The notes under the pieces were generated by a model. It was not told the origin of the DNA. It saw nothing but the letters and a program-made list of their open reading frames with translations, and did not search any database. Shown here one piece after another: positions 23,648 through 33,669 of a stretch of 64,000 nt of DNA. Every line of letters starts with the position of its first letter. The stretch's first letter is position 1. Origin of the DNA: Gibbula magus. Lineage: Eukaryota; Mollusca; Gastropoda; Trochida; Trochidae. Made by a program: the position numbers and the translations under genes. The stretch is from assembly GCA_936450465.1 (NCBI GenBank), contig OW388301.1, forward strand, positions 19,387,523-19,451,522. Reading direction: 5' to 3'.

Positions 23648-24180
23648 ATTCGTCGGACAAGCAATCTACTCTTCCTTTTGGTAACCATGACGATGATGTG
23701 CCGGATCTCACAAGCATTCTAAGTGACATCAAACAACAAATTCAGGGCCTAAATGCTAGATTTGACAAATTTAGCGAATATTTTGTTTCAAAACAAAACA
23801 ATCTTGAACTTGAAAATAAAGAGTTGAAATCCCGATTAGACAAGCTTGAAGGCAAGTTCGACAAAGCGGAGTTGCAGAGCAGACGGAACAACGTCATCAT
23901 CCACGGAGTAGACGGTCGGCCCGGGGAGTCATGGGAGGAGACGGAGCGGCTAGTCCGGGACTTAGTAAACCTTTCCATAAATGGAATGGATGAAACTAGT
24001 TTTTGGTTATACAATTTTGTATGCGATAACCTAAATTCTTCTACATTTCTGATAATGTATTCTGGTTTTTTTATAGTGCCGAGTGGTATTTCAATAAATG
24101 CATGCTTCATACTTCATGTGGTTGAAACGCAGTTTACAAAAACGTTTCTGAAAGAGTGCATCTCAGTTTATCATTCATGA

Positions 24181-24889
24181 AATTGCAAACATTATCCACT
24201 TATATATAAGTGATAGATAACACATTTCTCAAATTATTTTTGCTTAAAAGCATCATATATGGAGTTCCCGTTTTTTAACATGAGGGTAACATACGTGTTT
24301 CAGCATTGATCACTTTTTTTCATTTCGTGATCAAAAGTGTATATACAGATGCAGATACAGTTGATGAATTCATATGATCAGAATGATTAAATACATTGTC
24401 CTCAGAGCACCATGGATCGATTTGACATTCTGACCTTTAAAGGTCAAGCCATTCTGACTTACTCATGTGTCGCAGAGTGCGGGTTTTGTGCATATACGGC
24501 AATTCTGACCTTTATTTTTATTATTAAAGTTGATTTTAGAAAGTGGTAAATTGTGTGTGTGATTCCGGACGTGAAATTGAATTCATTTAAATGATGACAT
24601 GGCGGTAATGACAGTACATTTATCTTGATCTGAAAATAACTTTATTTGATCTTTATAGATCAGTCAGCAAAAACATGCGATCACAAACTTTATGTTTTAT
24701 GATCAAACTTATGACGTATAATTTGGCTATCATGAATGTATCGTGAGAACTGTGTTGTTTTGATGCATGTTTCCTCAGTAAGATTCAAGGACTCTCGAGT
24801 TGATCTTATTTATTGATTAATAGTTCCGAAACTGGCTAGTTTGTCAATTTCATATCTATGAGGGAAAGTCATGTAAGTGAATATTAAAC
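24181..24889. other. Non-coding spacer
   Basis: AT-rich sequence with short CTGACCTTTA-like repeats near 24430-24515. No gene. Confidence 0.45.
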
Positions 24890-25600
24890 AGAAACCAATG
24901 TTTGGGAAATTATTTCACTTTTCAATATAATCTTCCTGAACCTCGATGCACTTTGCCCATTGTCTTTGAGACTGTCTATGACCTTTCGGTACTAGTCTTC
25001 TGACAAGCCCCTTAGCCCCAGTAGCTGTCTTGAGTTCATCATCATCGCCAAATCTTGTACCACGCAAGCGAGGTTTCACATTGTGAAACAGATATAAGTC
25101 GATTGGAGTCAGATCTAGATTGCAGCGTGGATGGTTAAGTTATTCAAAGCAACATTGTTGAAGTGCAGCCTGTGCCTTGGACTCTTTTGCACTTGAGCGT
25201 TGCCATAAAAAAGCCGAACTCCAGCAGTTAACATGCCGCGCCTCCTTTTTCATCTCCGCTATCAGTTGCTTCAGCAGGTCAGAATAGTAGGCTCCTGTTA
25301 TTGTAGTTTTATATGGTTTATAGTCTATCATTCCTTGAATCCCAGAAAATGTTCATCATAATCGTGCCAGCAGAAGGCTGAGTTCTGAAATCCGTTGTTG
25401 CAGGATGGTGCCTAGGCTTCCATTGCACGGATTGTTGCTTGGTGTTAGGATCTAAGTGATGACTAAACGTTTATCTCCTGTAACCAGACGTACATGACAG
25501 TTATCGAGATCAGCTTCGCAAATCCAGTGACTTTAAGTTATGTAGGTTATTTAAACAACGATAGAAATCACGTTGCAGAGCATACTATATAGGGGCTTAT
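24890..25600 (-). pseudogene. mariner-type transposase remnant
   Basis: A DD34D-like transposase fragment, minus strand. From about 25500 downward I read TGDKR (family TGDE.W), KQQSVQWKPRHHPATT, PSAGTIMMNIFWDSR (about 25335-25385), ITGAYYSDLLKQL (about 25260-25300), LNHPRCNLDLTPIDLYLF (about 25080-25140; family HPPYSPDLAPSDFYLF), LRGTRF and W.KCIE...DYIEK near 24925-24960. Several frames are needed. The helix-turn-helix part and the first catalytic residue are damaged: TGDE reads TGDK. The 63-codon frame at 25331-25140 is just one piece. TIRs could not be placed. Confidence 0.85.
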
Positions 25601-25696
25601 TCTGTGGATGACAGGGTTATCAATGATGTTTTAATTGTGATTGGGGTTTATGTGTGACCCTGTCGAACGTCAGTGTAATGATTATAAATCGGTTTG

Positions 25697-25910
25697 GGCT
25701 GGATAGCGCAGTGGTTTACGCGTTCGACTTCGGATCAATGGGTCCATGGTTCAAATCCCGCCAGGGGCACGGCAACTTTGTTTTCAGTAGACATCTGTCC
25801 TACACGCAGGAAGGTTTGTGTGCAATGCTACACTTAATTTCAGCGTAGTACCACCAATGGTTCGCTATTTCCAGTCGATTGTCGCATGTTTCACCAAGAT
25901 GCATACTCAT
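25697..25910 (+). mobile_element. tRNA-derived SINE S1, 3'-truncated
   Basis: The head has A box (GGATAGCGCAGTGGTTTACG) and B box (GGTTCAAATCCC), and the body runs through GGTTTCACC-like sequence at about 25886-25896. The CACTCACTCA tail is missing. More diverged than the 6.4-kb copy. Confidence 0.85.
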
Positions 25911-25999
25911 TTTCCTTGCAGTTGTGAAGCAATGATTGGAAAAAGATGGAAATATCGTTGGTTATTCGGTCACCAAAAATGGGACAAATATGGAATCTG

Positions 26000-26145
26000 T
26001 CAATCAAAGTTTACACCAACTCAAGTTGATCACGACGCCATAGCATCAAGAGCTAGCATTACGCTGCCATGTCAATTCTATGTCAGACGTCGCTTATCGT
26101 GTGCCTTGTTCATTACATTAACGTCATTCAACGTCATGAAGTGAC
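26000..26145 (+). repeat. Dispersed repeat H, copy 1
   Basis: About 145 bp similar to 30678-30832: shared TTTACACCAACTC, ATCACGAC, CATCAAG, GTCAGACGTCGC and CATTCAACGTC words in the same order. Non-coding and of unknown origin. Confidence 0.55.
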
Positions 26146-26289
26146 AGGTTGTACATCATTTTGACTAATTTCACTATGCTTAAACGTTTCATGTAAAGTT
26201 TAATATCATTATTCCCAAGTTTTGAAGTTAGATAATTTGGCTTATAACGTAATATTTAAGATTACATATATTAGTAGTATTGCAAAATG

Positions 26290-26385
26290 AAGGCCTGCAT
26301 CATCATTGGGGCTATGTATTGCGGTGAAACCTGCAACTGACTGTCCTAGCTATGGATTGCTGTGTAACCTGCAACTGACGAATAA
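26290..26385 (-). mobile_element. SINE S1 internal fragment
   Basis: Matches the minus-orientation SINE body (CTATGTATTGCGGTGAAACC, then CAACTG). The CTATG.ATTG.GGTG/TGTAACCTGCAACTG part occurs twice, as a short internal duplication. Confidence 0.55.
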
Positions 26386-28865
26386 CTCAAAACAACTACA
26401 ACTAGTATCTAATGAATGTTCTTATTTTAAAAACAAACATGTTAAAATCATAACAAATTTCCAAAATGCTCTCTGAAAAACCTGTCCGTAATGAAGTACA
26501 CAAGACATGATATATTTACTTTCATGTTTTAAAGAGGATCATCGTAAATCTTCCCATTTGTTCATTAGCTGTTTTTTTTATTTTTTGAAATTAATAAAAC
26601 ATGGTAAACAAATGTTGAAAGAGTTCATCAAATCTTTAAGTGTAACCTTGCATTCCATCTTAAGTTAAAAAATGCATCATATGTATTCGCTAATTGAGAA
26701 AGGTTCGAATACACACTTTTCTGTTCTCGTTATTTCATAATTACCTTTTGAAGTGTTCTGTGAGAGCCCTGAGTTAATCAACATCAACATTTTCTTTGAA
26801 TGTCACGTGTTCACTACACGAATTTCCTCTGAAAAAAATCCCAACATTCAATAATATTTTAAACCATTTAGTTATCATCAAAGTAATTGCTGAAATGTTT
26901 TTCTCTTTAGTTCTATTTTCTTAACTTAGTTACTTTTACAAATGAAATAAACCTGTCCGCATCTTCTGAATTAAGTCAATTATTTCATGTTTGTGTAAAT
27001 TAAATTCAAATGGAATTGCAAATGTTATGCAGTCTTAAGATTCTCATAAAAGTTCTTATCATTTGAATAACTCCACTTTCACATTGGTATATACATATGG
27101 TCCATACTTCCAAACCTTAATAAACAAATAAACGTGAACACAATCCAGCAGGTCAAAGGTAAATATCCTAATATCAAGATATGAGCCCATTTAAAATTAA
27201 CTACATACTTTTCTCAAGAGATCCACTTACATTATTTGCAGATTTTGTTATCAACACCACTAAAAGTTACTGATCAACATTAAAATGCGTCAAATGTCCT
27301 GTCCTTAATCACATAAAACCATTATCCCAAGTCACATCGCTATTGAAATAACATTGAAATAATAGCCTGAAGGCACTTTCATCAACACCCAATGCACATC
27401 ACTGTTTGTGATTTAACACAACATTATGTCAGGACGTCTTGATCATTCGAGGTCAGAATGTTAAAGGCTCAATGATACGTTTAACCCCAATGGTTATTGA
27501 ATCAAATTTATTTTATTCATACTGTGAATTCAATAATTATTTAAATTTAATGAAAGTCTACGTTGCTTTTTTTCTTAACTTGTTTATGATAGAAAGTAAT
27601 GATTAAAATGACAGTAAGAGAGAAAGGGATAATTGTATCAATGTTGAAAGCTAAGATACAAATGTTTGATTTGAGCACTAAGTTGATGATTACTCATCTT
27701 CGGACTGGCAACACTGCTCAATTTTAGGTATATAATTTCCTGGTTATTTAGCAATTACGAGTATTTTCCATATAATACAAGTTATGAAGTAGGGAAACAG
27801 AATAAAATGCCATGATGGCGCAGGAAGAAATGAATCCCGTGAACGCTGGTTGCAACTGGCATATCATTGGTACTCGTACAGTAAGTGTATCATTGTAATC
27901 GGAAACGTACCGAAGGATTAAAATTTATATTAGACAAAGCCAGAGCCGCTGATCGGCTTCATACAACAAAATAGTCATCACAAGTCTAACACCCTTACAC
28001 GAAATCTAATTAGAAACAGTAATGTTCACCAAGTGGGATTTCTATAAATTCCTAATTTCGGAGGTATAATGGTTTCATTTACAGTTATGAATTTCTTTTT
28101 TAAGTAAATAACATCTCATCAAGTTGCTATGTTACTATCAAACACATTATATTAAATAAGTCAACAAATTAACTTAATAACATTAAAAAAATTCGAATTC
28201 CACAAGTCGTAGATAGTTATAAAACCCCATACAACCAAAAGTTGTACTTATGCTGTCCTTTTTGTAGACAAAACATTGAACATTTCGTCTTTCATCAAGA
28301 TAAAATGATTATATTGATTCGTCTTGACAGTTTCCTACATGTAATAAGTAAAAAGTAATACATTGAACAACTTTGAAAGTGTTCGTTCTCTTCGAATTAA
28401 AACTTCTCATTTTATGGCAAAACTCCTTTAAATTTCGTATTAAAAGCTGCGCATCATTTATCTGTAATGTTCTCGCAATGGATGTAAGTTTTCTTAAATA
28501 TTCATCTGCTTGAAAATAAGTTCTTTCCCTTTTCACGCTTCAAACAAATTGTAGTCTTCAATATTGATTAAACAATAACTACATAATGTGATTTTCTCTT
28601 TCCTTTAATGATCTAATCTTTAAAATAATGAACATGTCACTTTTCACATTAAGCTAATAAAGATGATAATTTGCTTACGCCATTTAGTTTAACTACTTTA
28701 CATGATTACTCCAGGATGAATTCCCTCTTTCGTTTTCATGCTCATTCTTTTAAAGAATCCCATCAGTACAAAGACATCTGTTATTTCCACCGTTTGATAT
28801 TTTTATCATGAAAATTCCTCAATAAATTATATTTTAAAGAATTTTACAAAGAAAAGTAAAGACAT
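26386..28865. other. AT-rich non-coding stretch
   Basis: About 2.5 kb with no supported gene, RNA or recognised transposon. It is mostly AT-rich with long runs lacking open frames. A 75-codon minus frame near 28309-28536 is unrecognised. Confidence 0.5.
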
Positions 28866-29236
28866 TTATTACCCATTTCTTTGAAAACAACCGAGTTAAT
28901 ATGATTGATATGAGCACATGTGCACATATCACGTTTGCCTAGCAACCATTGTTTCACCGCGACTTCCCGTATGTTGTCGTCTATGACGTCATAAAACGAT
29001 TGTTCGTGACGTCACTGTAGCTTGCCGTCGCAAGAGAACTGGGCCGTTTTGTGGCTATTTTTACGCGAATCCGATGGAATAATTGGTAATAAAGAAATTA
29101 TAACACTCGAAAGTGTGTCATATGACTTTTACGAAACTCATGCAAATTTGTTCTAACCCTCGCTCTCGCTCGGGCAATACAAAAGTTCACACTCGTTTCG
29201 TAAAAGTCATAGGGCACACTTCCTCGGGTAAAAATC
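28866..29236 (+). mobile_element. MITE-like repeat with paired CRE sites, copy 2
   Basis: Nearly identical to 5304-5676 from ATTACCCAT to CCTCGGGTAA. TGACGTCA lies at 28984-28991 and 29007-29014, at the same 23-bp spacing as copy 1. The inverted TTTTACGAAAC arms are kept. Confidence 0.75.
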
Positions 29237-29514
29237 TCTATATATTGTGCATACAACGAATGATACAGAAGTGAGAGAATGCATATAGTGATATATAACA
29301 AAATCTTTGAAAGTCAAATATGAGTTTGCTTTTACAGTTACTTCATTTTATGGTTTTGCCGGTTTGAATAGTATGTTTCTTGTTAAAGCAGACACTTTTG
29401 AATGGGCAGTTAATGATGATCATAACAAGGAAATAAAACAATTCGGAGACTCAATGAAATTTTTCATTAACAAAAACTATCGACAAAGGGAGAACATTTG
29501 TAGAGAGAACTCAC

Positions 29515-29985
29515 ATGGGAAACTATAAAGTGGCATAATGAATGTTAAAGGCGCTGTAGCACTTTCTGCTTACTGATATAAAGTGATCTCACGAAAAGGG
29601 AAATATGTGTTACCAATGCCTAGATAAAAACTCACAATTACATGGGAAACTTTAAAGTGGCATAATGAATGTTAAAGGCGCAGTAGCACTTTCTGCCTAC
29701 TGATATAAAGGGATCTCACGAAAAGGTAAATAAGTGTTACCAATGCCTAGAAAATACTCCTCAATTACATGGGAAACTATAAAGTGACATAATGAAATAC
29801 AGTGATCTCACGAAAAAGGTTATAATAAATAAATAAACACGAACGTGTTACCAATGCCTAGATAACACTCCTCAATTAATAAAGAGCGTTCTAAAACGAA
29901 GCTACGTGGTACGATTAAGCAATGCGAGTCCATTTCCCTTCGAGTGGCAATTTTAATGTGACGCTCGAAGGTAGTTCAAGTTGAC
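29515..29985 (+). repeat. Dispersed repeat E with tandem triplication
   Basis: A unit of about 125 bp (CATGGGAAACT...CTCAATTA, with TTAAAGGCGC.GTAGCAC inside) occurs twice in full (29515-29640, 29641-29766) and a third time shortened (from about 29767). The shared 3' part follows and ends CTCGAAGGTAGTTCAAGTT, matching 12882-13100. Confidence 0.7.
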
Positions 29986-30174
29986 CTGACTGATGTAGCG
30001 ATACCTTAATATTCAGAATAGAGTATGACACAATGATTGATTGACCATACATCTGTCTGAACTCTTAACTTTGCATCAGACCTACAAATCTACCTCTCAC
30101 ACTGAAGAGTTCCACACCACCGTCGCGTTATACGTAGCACAATTTCCTCCAGTAAGGATAACCATGAATGAAAT

Positions 30175-30270
30175 GTTTTACCCTCTAACGTAACAATATA
30201 TTGCATAAACGTTTAGAAAAAATGGAACATTTGAGAAAAGAAAATTTTCAAAAAAACGTCTTTAACATAC
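30175..30270 (+). repeat. Dispersed repeat I, copy 2
   Basis: Similar to about 15645-15720: TACCCTCTAACGTAACA.TATATT, then TTTGAGA.AA.A and CAAAAA.CGT. Non-coding. Its nature is unknown. Confidence 0.45.
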
Positions 30271-31563
30271 AGGAAATACTACATCCTGTTAATTGCCAGA
30301 GCGTTTCAGGTTTACAATGTACATAAACATGATTTTAATGGTACGTTATCTCGATTGATCCATTCAAATATTGATTACAGAAGGTTAAAGGGTTCTTATT
30401 TGTAATATGATTGATAGATAGATAATCATGGTCATATGATATTAGTATTCCTAATCCAAACGACAATCTTACTATCGAGCATAATTTCATAATTTTTTTA
30501 TCTTATAGATGGAAATTGGAAACCCTGATGAAAATAAATTTTAATTTTGTTTTAGTGTAATGTTATATCTTATCATTTCTTATATTGTCATTGATAAAAA
30601 CAGTATACTTGAAAAAATAAAAGCAAACGTAATGAAAGTTTACTCTGTCAACTTATATGTGTCAATTATTGAATATGTCCTTCAAACGTCACACCAACTC
30701 CAATTCATCACGACATAATAACATCAAGGACTACCATTACTGTCATTTCAAAACGTTTCTATTTCAGACATCGCATATCGTCGGCGTTTTCAGTTCATTA
30801 ATGCCATTCAATGTCTTTAAATTGACAGCTTTTACTTCAGCTTGGTATCCCTTTATGTACAGAGTTGATAAGACAAATCACCGATACATACATTAGTTCC
30901 ATTGGCATCCGGAAACTCATTGATATATATTTTTAAATCTTTCAAAATACGAATTCGCGAAAACATCAAATATGACAAATGACTTTGAAGCTCCTAACTT
31001 GCAATAAACATCTGACAAATGTTACGTTGTATATTCTATTTTGCTTAGCAAGATCCTCCAATACCGTTTACTATTATATAATAATGTTTTTATAAAAATG
31101 GTACATATCTTTCAATTCAAATTGCTTTAAAATACTTGAAGAAATATTGTAATACACGTATTTGAAATGCAAAATATGAAACGGTAAAAGCATGACATTT
31201 TTTCATTGCAAAGGAATGAGATTGTCTGATGAATGAACCAAGCAATAACTATTCTTCGTAGGTAAGCAATAGGAAGCGCAAATAAACGCAATGCCATTTT
31301 ATTAAAATTAAATTATTAGACAGTCGGTTATCAAATAAGTTTCACTTTTGAAGAATAATTTTCCCTTATTCCAAGTTACAAACGGATGGAAATGTCTGAC
31401 TTCACTCCTGGAAGATGGTTGGACTGGCAATGAATGTATTAGGTGGTGTGAGTTGGTTTCAGGTAGATATGGTTTGGATATGGTTAACGTTGGAACTGTT
31501 GGGGGATACGTGGGCGTCTTAGAATTGGATTTGATTGTCTTGTTCTTGTTCTTGTTCCTGCAC
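30271..31563. other. Non-coding stretch
   Basis: No supported gene. It contains dispersed repeat H copy 2 at 30678-30832. A 128-codon frame at 31348-31734 runs across the hairpin element at 31564 and is discounted. Confidence 0.45.
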
Positions 31564-31687
31564 AGGACAAAGAGTGGTGGAATCCATTTGCCGGATCCTT
31601 CCGGATTCTCCCAAATACTGGCGGATCCTGGAGAATCCGGAAGAATCCAGAAGGATCCGGCAAGCAGATTCCACCACGTTTTGTCCT
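31564..31687. mobile_element. Short foldback MITE (hairpin family C), copy 2
   Basis: 124 bp, nearly a perfect hairpin: it starts AGGACAAAGAGTGGTGGAA and ends TTCCACCACGTTTTGTCCT. The inner arms are built from GCCGGATCC, TTCCGGA and GAATCCGG words. Because the arms are complementary, both strands show open frames (72-128 codons); these are repeat artefacts. Confidence 0.85.
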
Positions 31688-31945
31688 ATGATGGTGAACA
31701 CAATTCGAGGGTGTTGATTGTTGAGGTGATATAACAATCATATATATCATCATATATCATAAGTTAATGACTTTACAAGGTTTTGACATCACTGAGAACA
31801 ATGCTGACAATGCTATGACGTCATACAGTTGATGATGTCACAATACTATGACCTGACTGAGATGACTGCTTAAGAAGGTAAATCTGTTTCAGAGATCTTC
31901 AATTCATTTGCTATAAGTTGCTGTAGAATGATTTTGAATGATAGA

Positions 31946-32450
31946 TACAATCTCACCCTCGTGTCTTCTGATATCAGATATATCAACACTCGTTAGTTAC
32001 TTAAAAATACCTTCGGCAAGCCTGAGATATGTGTAACTTTAATCAACTCCTTTGAGAGGCATTTTAGAAGCTGGTATCCTTACAATAGTTCTCACTTGCC
32101 TGATAACGAAGTTGACTATCCATACAACGGGTTCTCATTTAATCACTTGCCTGATAACGAAGTTGACTATCGATACAGCCTGTTCTCATTTCATCACTTT
32201 CCTGATAACGAAGTTGACTATCCATACAACGGGTTCTCATTTAATCACTTGCCTGATAATGAAGTTGGACTATCGTTACAATGCGTTCTCATTTAATCAC
32301 TTGCCTGATAACGAGGTTGAATATCCATACAATGCGTTCTCATTTAATCACTTACCTGATAACGAAGTTGAATATCGTTACAACGAGTTCTCATTTAATC
32401 AACTGTTGTTGATATATTTGATATCAGAGATACTTGGCTGAGATTATATG
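31946..32450 (+). mobile_element. MITE carrying an internal 51-bp minisatellite
   Basis: The left end (ATCTCACCCTCGTGTC...CTGATATCAGATATATCAAC) and right end (GTTGATATATTTGATATCAG...GGCTGAGATTATAT) are inverted copies of each other, and six tandem 51-bp units lie between them. This structure (inverted ends around a tandem array) is known from mollusc elements such as the oyster pearl type. A lone end occurs at 6022-6075. Confidence 0.7.
32093..32399 (+). repeat. 51-bp tandem array, six units, in-phase codons
   Basis: Units start at 32093, 32144, 32195, 32246, 32298 and 32349. Each is 51 bp (17 codons) beginning CACTTGCCTGATAACGAAGT. Translated in one frame, the unit reads like HLPDNEVDYPYNGFSFN. 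A single extra base in unit four breaks the frame, and the last two units continue in the next frame. A partial unit precedes the first. It is listed as a minisatellite; expression as a protein is not supported. Confidence 0.85.
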
Positions 32451-32494
32451 TATGAAGATAATGTAGGAGCTGTGAAATAATGAACAAACTTTAA

Positions 32495-32504
32495 TTTATT
32501 TATT
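32495..32504 (-). promoter_or_regulatory. Poly(A) signals of the ubiquitin-like gene
   Basis: Two overlapping AATAAA hexamers on the minus strand, about 30 bp past the stop codon at 32536-32534. Confidence 0.75.
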
Positions 32505-32533
32505 TAATATGAGACAATTGCTGTGGCTTTCAG

Positions 32534-33604
32534 TTATATACTATAAAATATGGTGTGACCAAGCGACACCAGAAATGGTCTTCCTATACTCCTGCTCCTC
32601 GTCCTCAGTACAAGATGAATGGTGGTTTCCTTCATGATGTTGTAATCTGCCAATGTCCTGTTATCTTCCAGCTGCTTACCGGCAAAGATCAACCGTTGCT
32701 CATCAGGTGGGATTCCTTCTTTGTCTTGGATTTTCGTTTTCACATTTTCAGTAGTGTCAGAGGATTCGACATCTAGTGTTATAGTTTTCCCTGTCAAGGT
32801 CTTGACGAATATCTGAGGATAGATATTATGCATGTGTGTACGGAATATCTTGTCTCACACAATATGCTTCAGGTTAGGACAAATACAAGTGAATTATATT
32901 GCTGGTTAACAAATTATTTATGACGAAGACAAAACGGCGTTTCGGAGTATATGCTTACTCATTCATCAGGCAGACCTTCCTTACCTGATGAAAGATAAAA
33001 CATTCATTTCGAAAGGTCGTGTATCTCCAGGGTAAAGACATTTTTATCCACTTAACACTGTTGTCCACTAAACACTGTTGTTAACTTAACAACTCTGATT
33101 TGAGGGTCGGACATAGGGTCAACAGCTTTCTGTTTCTAACCTAAATTTTAACCAACCACAAACATGTATTCATTTAAATCCCAAGCGTCCTTACAAATGT
33201 TTGTGTTACAATTACATGATTCATGCACAAATTCAGATCTGCATTTGACTACATAAAACCCCTATCACGATCAAAGTTAGAGGGGCAGACATTAACTTGC
33301 AGGTAGAAACAAATTAAGATTTTGTTACCTAAAACTATTGAACTGATTAAGTTGTAACAATATAATGTATATCATAAGCAACTAAGTGATTAACCAAAGT
33401 TACTGAAATAGTAAAGAAAGGTAAGACGAAGTTGAATACAAAATCGAATTATTATAATTACTGCAAACTATACTCAATGTTATTCAACATTATACTAGGT
33501 AACTGATGTTGTCATACTAAAATAACGAGAAACAGTTATTTACTTACTTGCATCGATAGCGCCTGCCCAAGAAGCAGCAACAGAACAAAGGTTTTGGACA
33601 ACAT
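32534..33604 (-). CDS. Secreted ubiquitin-like protein (two exons)
   Basis: Exon 1 (33604-33548) encodes a signal peptide, [17 protein letters not shown], then Met-Gln. It ends at a donor CAA|GTAAGTA. Intron: 33547-32813. Exon 2 (32812-32537 plus stop 32536-32534) follows the acceptor TATCCTCAG. Joined, the protein has 111 residues and the ubiquitin fold starts exactly at its own Met-Gln (residues 18-19). A Ser-Met signal cleavage, with Ala at -3 and Ser at -1, would release it intact. About 60 of the first 72 ubiquitin positions are kept, including all seven lysines (6, 11, 27, 29, 33, 48, 63), Leu8, Ile44, His68 and Val70. The Leu73 and the C-terminal Gly-Gly needed for conjugation are missing; instead there is a 23-residue tail after LVLR, starting [15 protein letters not shown] lies 30 bp past the stop. 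Function is unknown: an extracellular role is inferred from the signal peptide, and ordinary conjugation seems impossible. A processed ubiquitin copy is less likely, because the intron sits precisely at codon 2. Confidence 0.85.
32813..33547 (-). other. Intron of the ubiquitin-like gene
   Basis: 735 bp, GTAAGT at the 5' end and TATCCTCAG at the 3' end (minus strand). The pyrimidine tract before AG is short. It holds a small hairpin (CATTCATCAGG...CCTGATGAAAG, 32970-33000) and no coding sequence. Confidence 0.8.
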
Positions 33605-33647
33605 TTTTCTGTTGATACTGAAGAGAGATTGTCGTCTTACCGTAAAC

Positions 33648-33669
33648 TGTGCGCACACACACACATATA
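33648..33669. repeat. Short (CA)n run
   Basis: GCGCACACACACACATATAC just upstream (minus sense) of the ubiquitin-like gene start. No clear TATA box was found between here and the start codon. Confidence 0.6.

Larger units (their letters stand above)
22860..24000 (+). mobile_element. 5' portion of a LINE (5' UTR plus ORF1)
   Basis: A GC-richer block in AT-rich surroundings. The leader has CRE-type palindromes TGACGTCA at 22893-22900 and 22915-22922, a pair found also at 49931/49955. It is followed by an ORF1 with a 2A-like motif, a coiled coil and a LINE-type RNA-binding core. No endonuclease or reverse transcriptase follows, and recognisable ORF1 sequence stops near 23970-24000. The edges are therefore approximate. 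Retention of the 5' end without the 3' end points to a later deletion or an internal break. Confidence 0.72.
23282..24180 (+). pseudogene. LINE ORF1 with 2A-like motif, frameshifted
   Basis: The N-terminal frame begins at ATG 23282 and runs to about 23719. It has a hydrophobic stretch (LYVFLNLFVYLSG, residues 42-54), a cysteine-rich stretch and a 2A-like DIELNPGP (residues 106-113). The second frame, -1 relative to the first, is open to 24180. It carries heptad-like leucines (LELENKELKSRLDKLEGKFD, from about 23813) and then QSRRNNVIIHGV (about 23875-23911), the entry to the RNA-recognition-like core of L1-type ORF1 proteins, which bind LINE RNA. The last roughly 60 codons look unrelated. The frames meet at an A run that contains A_AAA_AAG, so either programmed -1 shifting or a simple indel explains the break. 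No other function is inferred. Confidence 0.75.

Noticed and set aside
31484..31753. Protein-coding genes at the 31.5-kb hairpin (frames on both strands)
   Set aside because: The frames mirror each other because the element is self-complementary; the same peptides appear at 10.2 and 42.2 kb in the same repeat.
32052..32441. 129-codon gene made of 17-residue repeats
   Set aside because: The frame listed there is not the one with clean repeats, a one-base insertion breaks the clean one, and the array sits inside a MITE.
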